A stretch of DNA of 64,000 bases from Muribaculaceae bacterium Isolate-002 (NCI). GTDB lineage: Bacteria > Bacteroidota > Bacteroidia > Bacteroidales > Muribaculaceae. Shown one piece after another: positions 15,283-22,856 of the stretch (position 1 is its first letter; each line of letters starts with the position of its first letter). The notes beneath the pieces were generated by a model. The model searched no databases. It saw nothing but the letters and a program-made list of their open reading frames with translations, and had not been told where the DNA came from. Location: assembly GCA_004102805.1 (NCBI GenBank), contig SCEG01000009.1, positions 1 through 64,000 of the forward strand, written 5' to 3'. The position numbers were made by a program, and so were the translations under genes.

Positions 15283-17484
15283 ATGATACAGCATACTGGT
15301 GTCTCCAACCGCGAAATGAACATCGCCTGGCAGTTTATCGCCAACACCGGCATGTCGGTATTCCTAACCGGAAAAGCCGGCACCGGCAAAACCACATTCC
15401 TGCGCGAACTCCGTCAACAGCTCCCCAAACGCATGGTAGTGCTCGCACCCACAGGCGTGGCCGCAATCAACGCCGGCGGACAGACCATACACTCATTCTT
15501 CCAGCTGCCGCTTGGGCCATACATGCCGGGCCGCTCCGACACCTCCCGCAACAACAACCGCTTCCGCATGGCCGAGCAGAAGAAAAACCTCATACGCACC
15601 CTCGACCTCCTCGTCATCGACGAGATATCAATGGTGCGCGCCGACCTCCTCGACCAGATCGACGACACTCTGCGCCGCTACCGCGACCCGATGCTCCCAT
15701 TCGGCGGAGTGCAGCTCCTGCTCATCGGCGACCTCATGCAACTGTCACCCGTAGCCAAACCCGACGAATGGGCATTGCTCTCGCAACACTACGCCACCCC
15801 CTACTTCTTCTCGAGCCGCGCCCTGCAGCAACTCCCCTACGTCACCATTGAGCTACAACACATCTACCGCCAGCAAGACAGCGAATTTATCGACCTGCTC
15901 GCAAAAGTGCGCGCCGGCAACCTCGACAGCAACGACATCGACCTCCTCAACTCACGCTACATACCCGACTTCAACCCCGACGGCCGCGACTGGATACGTC
16001 TCACCACCCACAACTACACCGCACAGCGCTACAACGACATGCGACTGTCGCGGCTCAACGCTCACCCGCGCACCTACTCATGCACCGTAACCGGCGATTT
16101 CCCCGAGCAGAACTACCCCGCCGAGCCCGATCTCACTCTGAAAGAGGGCGCCCAGGTAATGTTCATCAAAAACGACCCCACAGCCGCCCACGCCTACTAC
16201 AACGGCAAGATAGGCATCGTCACAAAGACCGCCGCCAACAGCATAGAAGTCAAATGCTCCGACTCCGACCGACCCATTGTTGTCGCCCCCGTGGCATGGG
16301 ACAACAACAAATACACCCTCGACCCCGTCAGCAAAGAGATACGCGAAGAAACCGTAGGCTCATTCTCCCAATACCCCCTGAGGCTCGCATGGGCCATCAC
16401 CATCCACAAAAGCCAGGGACTCACATTCGACAAAGCAGTGCTCGACATCAACGCATCGTTTGCCCACGGACAGACCTACGTAGCCCTCAGCCGATGCCGC
16501 TCGCTCCAAGGCATGGTACTGTCAGAGCCGGTCAGACCGCAGGCCCTCATCACCGACGCTTCAGTCAACAGTTATATCGAAACCGAGACCGGCAAAACCG
16601 AAAGCAACATAAGCCTGCTTCCCACCCTGCGCCAACACTACACCCTCTCACTCCTCGACCAGCTCTACTCATTCACCGACATAAGCCGCGACTACGAATG
16701 GTTTCTGCGCGTGGTCGACGAGCACCTCAGCTCCCACTACCCCAAATTCCTCATACGCGTCAAAGCCGTCAGACGTCCGCTTCAGGAACAGCTCACCGAC
16801 ATCGCCGCACGCTTCGCCCCGCAATATCACGAAGCCATGCGCATCAACGACGGAAAAATCAAAGGCACCGGCATCGAAACCCGCATTACACGCTCATGCC
16901 GCTACTTCGCCGACACCATAAAAGCAATATTCGAATCTCTCATAACCAAAGACGCCATCATCAACATCGACAACAAACGCGTGGCCGAACTCTACAACAA
17001 CGCCCTGTCATCACTGCGTCAGAGCGTCACCGGCAAATACGCCCTCTTCAAAGGGCTCTCCGACACCACATTCTCAACCGCAGCCTACCTCTCCATAAAG
17101 GCAAAGACACTCCTTGAAAGCATCGACGGCAAACCCGCACGCAAAAGGTCAAAAACCAAAGAGAAACCCGCCAAAGAGAAGAATCCAGTCGAAAAAGCGC
17201 CAAAAGTCGACACATTAAAAGAAACACTGCGCCTCTACGAAGCCGGCATGTCACCCGACGAAATAGCACGACAACGCAACCTCGTGCTATCGACAATCTA
17301 CGGCCATCTCGGCCGTCTCGCCTCGCAGGGACTCATCGACATCGACGACCTCGTATCGAAAGAACACCAGCTCATCATCCGCAACGCCGCCGCAAAGTTC
17401 ACCACCGCCTACACCCTCAAAGAAATCCGCGAAATACTCCCCGACCACATATCCTACCACGAAATCAAGATAGTCCTGTCATAA
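15283..17484 (+). CDS. PIF1-like superfamily 1 helicase with C-terminal HTH
   Basis: In this 733-residue DNA helicase of the PIF1/RecD2 group, the Walker A motif is GKAGTGKTTF (about residue 30), Walker B is VIDEISM, the GDLMQLSPV motif follows, and the late helicase motif is ITIHKSQGLTFDKAV with a QTYVALSRCRSLQG segment. After about residue 430 comes a helical region, then a Lys-rich linker (620-645). Last is a C-terminal domain (about 650-733) with LYEAGMSPDEIARQRNLVLSTIYGHL, resembling the HTH found after RecQ-type helicases. PIF1 enzymes unwind forked or G-quadruplex DNA. Here it is probably co-transcribed with the glycosyltransferase. Confidence 0.9.
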   Translation: MIQHTGVSNREMNIAWQFIANTGMSVFLTGKAGTGKTTFLRELRQQLPKRMVVLAPTGVAAINAGGQTIHSFFQLPLGPYMPGRSDTSRNNNRFRMAEQKKNLIRTLDLLVIDEISMVRADLLDQIDDTLRRYRDPMLPFGGVQLLLIGDLMQLSPVAKPDEWALLSQHYATPYFFSSRALQQLPYVTIELQHIYRQQDSEFIDLLAKVRAGNLDSNDIDLLNSRYIPDFNPDGRDWIRLTTHNYTAQRYNDMRLSRLNAHPRTYSCTVTGDFPEQNYPAEPDLTLKEGAQVMFIKNDPTAAHAYYNGKIGIVTKTAANSIEVKCSDSDRPIVVAPVAWDNNKYTLDPVSKEIREETVGSFSQYPLRLAWAITIHKSQGLTFDKAVLDINASFAHGQTYVALSRCRSLQGMVLSEPVRPQALITDASVNSYIETETGKTESNISLLPTLRQHYTLSLLDQLYSFTDISRDYEWFLRVVDEHLSSHYPKFLIRVKAVRRPLQEQLTDIAARFAPQYHEAMRINDGKIKGTGIETRITRSCRYFADTIKAIFESLITKDAIINIDNKRVAELYNNALSSLRQSVTGKYALFKGLSDTTFSTAAYLSIKAKTLLESIDGKPARKRSKTKEKPAKEKNPVEKAPKVDTLKETLRLYEAGMSPDEIARQRNLVLSTIYGHLGRLASQGLIDIDDLVSKEHQLIIRNAAAKFTTAYTLKEIREILPDHISYHEIKIVLS

Positions 17485-17531
17485 TGCATCACCAACTTCC
17501 CCGCTCATCCCGATAAACCGACAGCATACAC

Positions 17532-17820
17532 ACATGTCTCCGACATGTCACAATGATTAACCCCGGGCTTCAGTCCGGGGGACTCTGACAGCATACACAC
17601 ACATGTCGGAGACAGACCATCCATTACAGACATGTCACCCATATCGTCCCGAAGCACAGTCGGTAACTATACATGTCGGAGACATGTCATTGTGGTTAAC
17701 CCCGGACTTCAGTCCGGGGGGCAGGAGCTCGGAACGTCAGCCTCGGAGAGGCGTCTTGTGAAATTACATACATGTCACTGACATGCCATTGCGGTTACCC
17801 ACAGGCTTCAGTCCGGGGGT
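17532..17820 (+). repeat. REP-like palindrome field, left side (forward orientation)
   Basis: Three palindrome types recur. A is ACATGTC-GGA-GACATGT (17532-17548, 17671-17687, a partial copy at 17601, a variant at 17770-17786). B is CCCCGGGCTTCAGTCCGGGG (17561-17580, 17700-17719, degenerate near 17805-17819). C is GCCTC-GGA-GAGGC (17740-17752). A full A-B-C unit spans 17671-17765. These occupy the whole 390-bp gap between the helicase and the RAYT gene. No other gene is seen there. Confidence 0.85.
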
Positions 17821-17842
17821 ATTAAAAAAACAAACATTATAT

Positions 17843-17873
17843 TTGGCAATACCGACACAATAGCCTATCTTTG
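17843..17873 (+). promoter_or_regulatory. Promoter of the RAYT-like transposase
   Basis: TTG (17843-17845), a 20-bp spacer and TATCTTTG (17866-17873) fit the Bacteroidetes consensus well. The ATG follows only four bases after the -7 box, so the mRNA should be leaderless or nearly so. Confidence 0.75.
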
Positions 17874-17877
17874 CCTC

Positions 17878-18321
17878 ATGAGCAAAGTCAACGCCCTATA
17901 TCACATAGTATTCTGTACCAAAAAGAGGAAAATGACCATCCCGTTGGAGTACGCCGAAGATTTATACCGTTTTATATGGAAAGAAATCTCGACGACGGGC
18001 TCACACCTTATACGTATCGGAGGCATACAGAACCATCTCCACTTGCTCATTGACCTTCACCCATCGGTGGCACTGGCCGAACTGATGAGAAATATAAAAG
18101 GGCGTTCCAGCGTATGGATGCAGTCAGACAGCCGTTTTCCAAAATTCACCGGATGGGCTGCAGAATACTTCGCATCTACATTATCTCCTGAGGCAAAAAA
18201 TGCAGTTATAAACTACATCAAGGAACAGAGGACACATCATCTTGGCATGCATCTTGACAAAGAGGTGGAGGAAATGTACCGCTATGCCGGATTACATTAT
18301 GATCCCCGCGACATGCAGTAG
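17878..18321 (+). CDS. REP-associated tyrosine transposase (RAYT / Y1_Tnp, IS200-like)
   Basis: The 147-residue HUH endonuclease begins MSKVNALYHIVFCTKKRK, like IS200 TnpA proteins. It has the HUH metal site in NHLHLLIDL (about residues 57-65) and the likely nucleophilic Tyr in AVINYIKEQ (about 108-116). Such enzymes nick single-stranded DNA at hairpins. The flanking DNA is packed with palindromes in mirror orientation (A-B-C on the left, C'-B'-A' immediately on the right), as expected for a RAYT that serves REP/REPIN elements rather than a self-mobile IS200. No IS ends are needed or seen. It carries its own promoter. Confidence 0.85.
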   Translation: MSKVNALYHIVFCTKKRKMTIPLEYAEDLYRFIWKEISTTGSHLIRIGGIQNHLHLLIDLHPSVALAELMRNIKGRSSVWMQSDSRFPKFTGWAAEYFASTLSPEAKNAVINYIKEQRTHHLGMHLDKEVEEMYRYAGLHYDPRDMQ

Positions 18322-18339
18322 AGTTAACTACACAAGACG

Positions 18340-18754
18340 CCTCTCCGAGGCTAACCCTGATGGCATCATACACCCCGGTCTGAAGCCCGGGGTTAACCAC
18401 AATCATCATGTCTCCGACATGAGCCAGCCTTAATTCCAGACACTCAATAACCACCCCGGTCCCAAACGCCCGAAACAGCAAGTCGAATACATAAACCATA
18501 GACACAATAAACCCGACAACAGCTATAGCCATGTCGGAGACATCTCATCCACTCAACAAACATATCACCCATATCACCTGATTAACTGACGGTATACAAA
18601 CATGTCAAAGACATCTCATCCACCCACAGACATGCTACCCATATCGTCCCGATTAACTGACGGTATTATATACATGTCGGAGACATGCCCTTGTGGTTAA
18701 CCCCGGGCTTCAGCCCGGGGTGTATGAAGCCATCCGGGTCAGCCTCGGAGAGGC
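18340..18754. repeat. REP-like palindrome field, right side
   Basis: Directly after the RAYT gene the composite appears reversed: C' GCCTCTCCGAGGC (18340-18352), B' (18374-18393) and A' CATGTCTCCGACATG (18408-18422). An isolated A copy lies at 18530-18543. A second full unit in forward orientation has A at 18672-18687, B (perfect CCCCGGGCT-TCA-GCCCGGGG region) at 18701-18720 and C at 18742-18754. The rest of the gap to 18813 contains only AT-rich spacer with degenerate repeat pieces. Confidence 0.85.
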
Positions 18755-18813
18755 GTCTTGTGAAATCTGTAGAAAACAAACATACATGTCATTTCCGTCG
18801 GTATCTGTATGCA

Positions 18814-19017
18814 CTACGGGCGAGAATTCTTGGAAAGAGTCTTTTTGGCGACGAGGCGGATGCCTTCGGGAGCCGGAGCTGTGCCGGCAGCTATAGCAGC
18901 GAGAGTGTCGGGCGTAAGAGAGGCGAACGTGTCGGCAAGCAGCTTACTGTCACGCTGGTATAACTCCATCGAGGCAGCCTCGACTACATTAGCCGCGTAT
19001 AAATCAGAATCGGTCAT
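18814..19017 (-). CDS. Small hypothetical protein (67 aa) after neuB
   Basis: The ATG at 19017 gives MTDSDLYAANVVEAASMELYQRD... and ends ...KKTLSKNSRP. The protein is acidic and helical in its first half, with an Ala/Pro-rich middle and a basic tail. It has no membrane segment. I recognise no family. It lies 79 bp downstream of neuB on the same strand and may be the last gene of that operon. Six upstream in-frame codons (MLFEIA) are possible but less likely. Support is limited to composition and position. Confidence 0.45.
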   Translation of the reverse strand: MTDSDLYAANVVEAASMELYQRDSKLLADTFASLTPDTLAAIAAGTAPAPEGIRLVAKKTLSKNSRP

Positions 19018-19096
19018 TGCGATTTCAAATAGCACCCAAAACAGCCAGAGTCCAAAGAATTATATCTCCCAACATAACACATTTTTTTACAAAGAT

Positions 19097-20101
19097 TTAC
19101 AGTTCTATAGGCTGATCGGGGAGAAACGCATGGGGTGCGGGGCGGCCTATCACGGTGTCCCAGAGCATGGGCGAGATGCCGTCGGCGGGGCGTTTGACGG
19201 AGAGATTGTCGTCAGTGAATATCTCGCCGGCGGCTATCGCGCGGCGCGCCACTATGCTTTTGCGGGCTATGAGTATATTGCCGCGTTCGGCCTCGGCCAC
19301 CTCCTTCACGCCGTTGCCTATGGCTTGCTCGATATGGCGTATCGACGATACCATCGCAGCGAGAGCGTCGGGATCGAGCGAAGCGCGGTGATCGGGGCCC
19401 TCCATCGATGTGTCGAGGGTGAAATGCTTTTCAATAATCTGCGCTCCCATAGCCACGGCAGCCACCGGCACTTCGATGCCGAGCGTATGGTCGCTGTAGC
19501 CCACGGCTCCGACATTGAGCGTGCGCAATGCCTCCATCGCCCGCAGGTTGACAGCTTCGTAGGGCGTGGGATATTGCGTGGTGCAGTGGAGCAGCGATAT
19601 ATCGCCGCGGTCAACACCGCCACGGCATAATATGTCGACAGCCACAGCCACTTCTTCAAGCTGCGACATGCCTGTCGACAGTATTATCTTACGCCCCGGA
19701 GCCGCCACCTTGCGCAGATAAGGCAGATTGGTAATCTCGCCCGACGGTATTTTCCAGTAATCCATGTCGAGAGCCGCAAGGCAATCGACCGACGGCAGGT
19801 CGAAAGGCGTACTCATAAATCCGATACCCTTTTCTCGACATATCGCTTCGAGGCGCGCGTAATCACTCAGCGGCAGATGTATGCGGCGGCACATCTCGAG
19901 CTGACTCTCACCACCGCCGGTAGTCTCCTTCTGATATTCAGCCTTCGGGGCATAGCATGATATGACCTCTTCTGGAATGGCCGTCTGAAACTTTACATAG
20001 TCGGCGCCTGCGCGCGCAGCCACATCTATCATTTCAACCGCCAGGTCAAACGACCCGTTGTGGTTGACTCCCGCCTCTGCGATAATGATTACCCTTTGCA
20101 T
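19097..20101 (-). CDS. neuB: N-acetylneuraminate / legionaminate synthase family protein
   Basis: The 334-residue sialic-acid-synthase family enzyme condenses PEP with an N-acetylated hexosamine to give a nonulosonic acid. The TIM barrel (residues 1-250) shows IIAEAGVNHNG, DYVKFQT, FMSTPFD, HCTTQYPTP, GYSDHTLG and EKHFTLD. The C-terminal SAF (antifreeze-like) domain spans about 280-334 (VARRAIAAGEIFTDDNLSVKRPADGI). The neighbouring LegB homologue suggests a legionaminic-type rather than neuraminic-type substrate (LegI), but the sequence alone does not settle this. It is followed by a small ORF and preceded by an ATP-grasp gene on the same strand. Confidence 0.92.
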   Translation of the reverse strand: MQRVIIIAEAGVNHNGSFDLAVEMIDVAARAGADYVKFQTAIPEEVISCYAPKAEYQKETTGGGESQLEMCRRIHLPLSDYARLEAICREKGIGFMSTPFDLPSVDCLAALDMDYWKIPSGEITNLPYLRKVAAPGRKIILSTGMSQLEEVAVAVDILCRGGVDRGDISLLHCTTQYPTPYEAVNLRAMEALRTLNVGAVGYSDHTLGIEVPVAAVAMGAQIIEKHFTLDTSMEGPDHRASLDPDALAAMVSSIRHIEQAIGNGVKEVAEAERGNILIARKSIVARRAIAAGEIFTDDNLSVKRPADGISPMLWDTVIGRPAPHAFLPDQPIEL

Positions 20102-20203
20102 AATCCGGATATTGAATTTTTTAATGATTGGTTATATAAATACCGAAGAAATTGCAGAACTTCATGTAGTGACATTTTTACGAATTCTGCGGCTCCACTT
20201 CGG

Positions 20204-21181
20204 TCATAGCGGAGATTTCAAAATCTCCTTTCTGTCGGGACCGAACACCACTTCCTGCATGTAGCGCGTCATCTCCACGTCGGGAGTCGCCACCATATAT
20301 TCCACATAATGGCCGAGCCAGTCGCTTATAATCATGTAAGGCAGATCCACTCCGGCATAGACCGAGCACACAGCCCCGCCGCCCAGACGCGGGTTGATCT
20401 CCATAAGCATCAGTTCGCCGGTATCGGTGTTTTCGATAAGCTGCACCGTCACCGCGCCACGCAGCCCTACAGCCATGATGGCACGGCGTGCGATATCCTC
20501 GCCCGAAGGCAGATGCACCGTAATCGTACGGCTCACCTCACCGCCCACCACCTCAAGCCTGAGCCGCGGCGATATAGCTGATATATTTCCGCGATGATCG
20601 ATATAGCAGTCAAGAGTATATTCCTTACGGTTGCGTATATATTCCTGCACGATATATCTGTCAGTGTCAAGATTCATTTCACGCCACTGCTCGATATTAT
20701 CCACCACCATTATCCCTTTGGATGCCGACCCGGTGCGCGGTTTCGCTATGACAGGAAAGAATTGCGGCTCGGGGGTATCGACAACCCGCGGCAACGGCAC
20801 ATCTTTGGCACGCAACATATCGTCGGCCGCCTTTTTGTCAAACATCGCACGGCTCACTTCCGGCTTTGACACCGGCGACCACACCTGCGGATTGGTCTGA
20901 CAATACTTTGCGGCCACCTCCACGGCGCCGTCGACAAAAGGCAGTATTATATCTATATGCTTGTCGACACAGGCATGATGAAACTGCGTCATGAGTGTCG
21001 GGTCGCTCCATCGTCCGCCGGTAATCACTTCAGCTACCGATGCGATAGGCACATCCTCGCCAAGTTCAAAGCTATACATCGCGGCATCGTAACCGAGTCG
21101 GGCCGCAGTCTTGACAAAAAGTCTCGCCATGCTGACGCGCTTCGCGCCACCGAGCATAAGCACATTTAGTGGTTGACTCAT
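20204..21181 (-). CDS. ATP-grasp enzyme of the nonulosonate locus
   Basis: The 325-residue protein has an N-terminal Rossmann-like part (LNVLMLGGAKRVSMARLFV) and an ATP-grasp domain from about residue 110: FPVIAKPRTGSASKGIMVV binds the nucleotide, YIVQEYIRNRKEYTLDCYI follows, and LMLMEINPRLGGG carries the metal ligands. It resembles carbamoyl-phosphate-synthase-like ATP-grasp ligases common in surface-glycan clusters. Lying between legB and neuB, it probably attaches a carboxylate-containing group to a sugar or an amine, but the substrate is unknown. The 102 bp to neuB hold no gene. Confidence 0.85.
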   Translation of the reverse strand: MSQPLNVLMLGGAKRVSMARLFVKTAARLGYDAAMYSFELGEDVPIASVAEVITGGRWSDPTLMTQFHHACVDKHIDIILPFVDGAVEVAAKYCQTNPQVWSPVSKPEVSRAMFDKKAADDMLRAKDVPLPRVVDTPEPQFFPVIAKPRTGSASKGIMVVDNIEQWREMNLDTDRYIVQEYIRNRKEYTLDCYIDHRGNISAISPRLRLEVVGGEVSRTITVHLPSGEDIARRAIMAVGLRGAVTVQLIENTDTGELMLMEINPRLGGGAVCSVYAGVDLPYMIISDWLGHYVEYMVATPDVEMTRYMQEVVFGPDRKEILKSPL

Positions 21182-21322
21182 ATTTATGTTTCTGATATAA
21201 GATTTTGGTGGTGTTGCATAACTTTATATTGTAGGGTGAACGCACTGCCCGTTAGTCCGAATTACCGTTTGATGACCGGACTGTTGGCAGACACACTGCC
21301 CGTGCGTCCCCCGGCATTCGTG

Positions 21323-22315
21323 TCAGCGGTTGTATATGTCGGTCTTGTAGCGCTTCAGATTGTCACCGTCGGTAAACCAGGCGATGGTGCGCCGCAGCCC
21401 CTCCTCGATGTCAACCTGCTGACGCCACTGTGTGGCCGCGGTAATCTTGCTGTTGTCGCCGCAAAGGCGGAACACCTCCGAATTGGCAGGACGCAGACGC
21501 GACTCGTCGACGGCAAAATGCACATCGGCATCCATCAGACGCGCTATGAGATTGAATGTGTCGCCCATCGATATCTCCGTGCCGTTGGCGATATTGAAGT
21601 CCTCGCCTTCTATGCCGTCGGCTTCTGCAAGCGCCACAAACCCGCGGCAGGTATCCTCCACGTAGTTGAAGTCGCGCGTCGGGCGCAGGTCGCCGACCAT
21701 AATCTCGCGCTTGCCCGATGCTATCTGCGAGATTATGGTCGGAATGATGGCACGGGCGCTCTGACGCGGGCCGTAGGTGTTGAACGGACGCGCCAGCACT
21801 ACCGGCAGATTGAATGCATTGTAGAAACTCAGAGCTATCGCGTCGGCTCCGATCTTCGTTGCCGAATATGGCGACTGGGGCTGGCGCGGATGCTTCTCGT
21901 CTATAGGCACATACATCGCCGTGCCATAGACTTCTGACGTCGAGGTGACGATGACACGACGGCAGCCGTTGTCCATCGCGCCCTGACAAATATTGAGAGT
22001 GCCCTGCACGTTGGTGTCGACATAGCTCTGCGGAGCCACATAGCTGTAGGGAATGGCAATGAGAGCCGCCAGGTGAAACACTGTGTCGACACCGCGGGTG
22101 ATGTGACGGCAGAATGCGGCATCGCGCACATCGCCTGTCACTATCTCCAGGTCAGGATGGCGCACGTCGTCGAGCCACCCCCATGAGTTGAATGAATTGT
22201 AGATGCAAAGCGCTCTGACCTTGCACCCCAGAGCCAAAAGAGTCTGGGTCAGATGCGAACCGATAAAGCCGTCGGCTCCGGTCACCAGTACCTTTTTATC
22301 TGCAAGTATTGACAT
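21323..22315 (-). CDS. legB: LegB-like NAD-dependent sugar nucleotide 4,6-dehydratase
   Basis: The 330-residue extended SDR has the Rossmann motif TGADGFIGSHL at the N terminus, the catalytic STSEVYG and SPYSATKIGAD (YxxxK) segments, and the stretch CIYNSFNSWGWLDD, which is characteristic of LegB. LegB makes the 4-keto-6-deoxy intermediate of UDP-GlcNAc in the legionaminic acid path. It is the first of three leftward genes (legB, ATP-grasp, neuB). The aminotransferase, N-acetyltransferase, hydrolysing epimerase and CMP-transferase of that path are not in the window, so the pathway is partial or completed elsewhere. Confidence 0.88.
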   Translation of the reverse strand: MSILADKKVLVTGADGFIGSHLTQTLLALGCKVRALCIYNSFNSWGWLDDVRHPDLEIVTGDVRDAAFCRHITRGVDTVFHLAALIAIPYSYVAPQSYVDTNVQGTLNICQGAMDNGCRRVIVTSTSEVYGTAMYVPIDEKHPRQPQSPYSATKIGADAIALSFYNAFNLPVVLARPFNTYGPRQSARAIIPTIISQIASGKREIMVGDLRPTRDFNYVEDTCRGFVALAEADGIEGEDFNIANGTEISMGDTFNLIARLMDADVHFAVDESRLRPANSEVFRLCGDNSKITAATQWRQQVDIEEGLRRTIAWFTDGDNLKRYKTDIYNR

Positions 22316-22391
22316 TTTATCTTGGTTTAATCTTTAAATTCCGTTTTGCCGCACCGGGTCAGACCCCGCCGCGTTAATTGATTTCATGAAC

Positions 22392-22856
22392 TCAGCCACG
22401 TTTGCGCAGGGTGTAGACAATCTTTTCGCCCGACGACGGGTCATATTGCAGTATTATCTCCCGCGACGTCAGTTTCAGTATCTTCAGACCCGTCACTCCC
22501 GATGGCAGCAACGTCTGCGCCGGCGGGGCATACTTTCCGGTGCCCGGAGCATTGAGGTCGTCGGAATGCGAGAAGTCGAGTGTAAGCCTACTGTCGTCGG
22601 CGGTCCATGTGCCGAAATGCTCCTCGCGCGAATGTCCGTTCTTTTCGACAATCACCATATCGACGATATTGTTCTGAAACTTCCACAACACATCGCCGTC
22701 ATAGTCTGCGTCGGCCGCGCCGTCGATTTCAATCGATTGCAGATGCCACTCGCCGAACCATTCGCCGATGTCACCGTCATTGTGCGTGCATCCCGTCATC
22801 GCCAGGCAGGCCAGCACCGACACCGCCATCAGCTGAAAATATCTTACGACTTTCAT
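22392..22856 (-). CDS. Lipocalin-like lipoprotein
   Basis: In this 154-residue predicted lipoprotein, the signal peptide ends at LAMTGC with Cys23 as the lipidated residue. The mature part (EWFGEWHLQSIEIDG..., HFGTWTADDSRLTLDFS, ILKLTSREIILQYD) has the alternating strands typical of the small lipocalin-like domains frequent in Bacteroidales. Its ATG overlaps the stop of the upstream wzi-type gene in an ATGA, so the two are translationally coupled and may act together at the outer membrane. The ligand is unknown. Confidence 0.8.
   Translation of the reverse strand: MKVVRYFQLMAVSVLACLAMTGCTHNDGDIGEWFGEWHLQSIEIDGAADADYDGDVLWKFQNNIVDMVIVEKNGHSREEHFGTWTADDSRLTLDFSHSDDLNAPGTGKYAPPAQTLLPSGVTGLKILKLTSREIILQYDPSSGEKIVYTLRKRG

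Noticed and set aside
16080-17117. A 345-codon plus-strand frame inside the PIF1-like helicase gene
   Set aside because: It is Arg/His/Pro-rich and low-complexity, typical of a shifted frame of a coding gene. The helicase frame is continuous and well supported.
17521-18760. Repeats that look at first like a CRISPR array
   Set aside because: The units are palindromes of three kinds, irregularly spaced and in both orientations, with no constant spacer length and no cas genes. A RAYT-type gene in the centre explains them better.
21173-21937. A 254-codon plus-strand frame opposite legB
   Set aside because: It is antisense to a clear SDR with NAD and YxxxK motifs, and the translation shows no family pattern.
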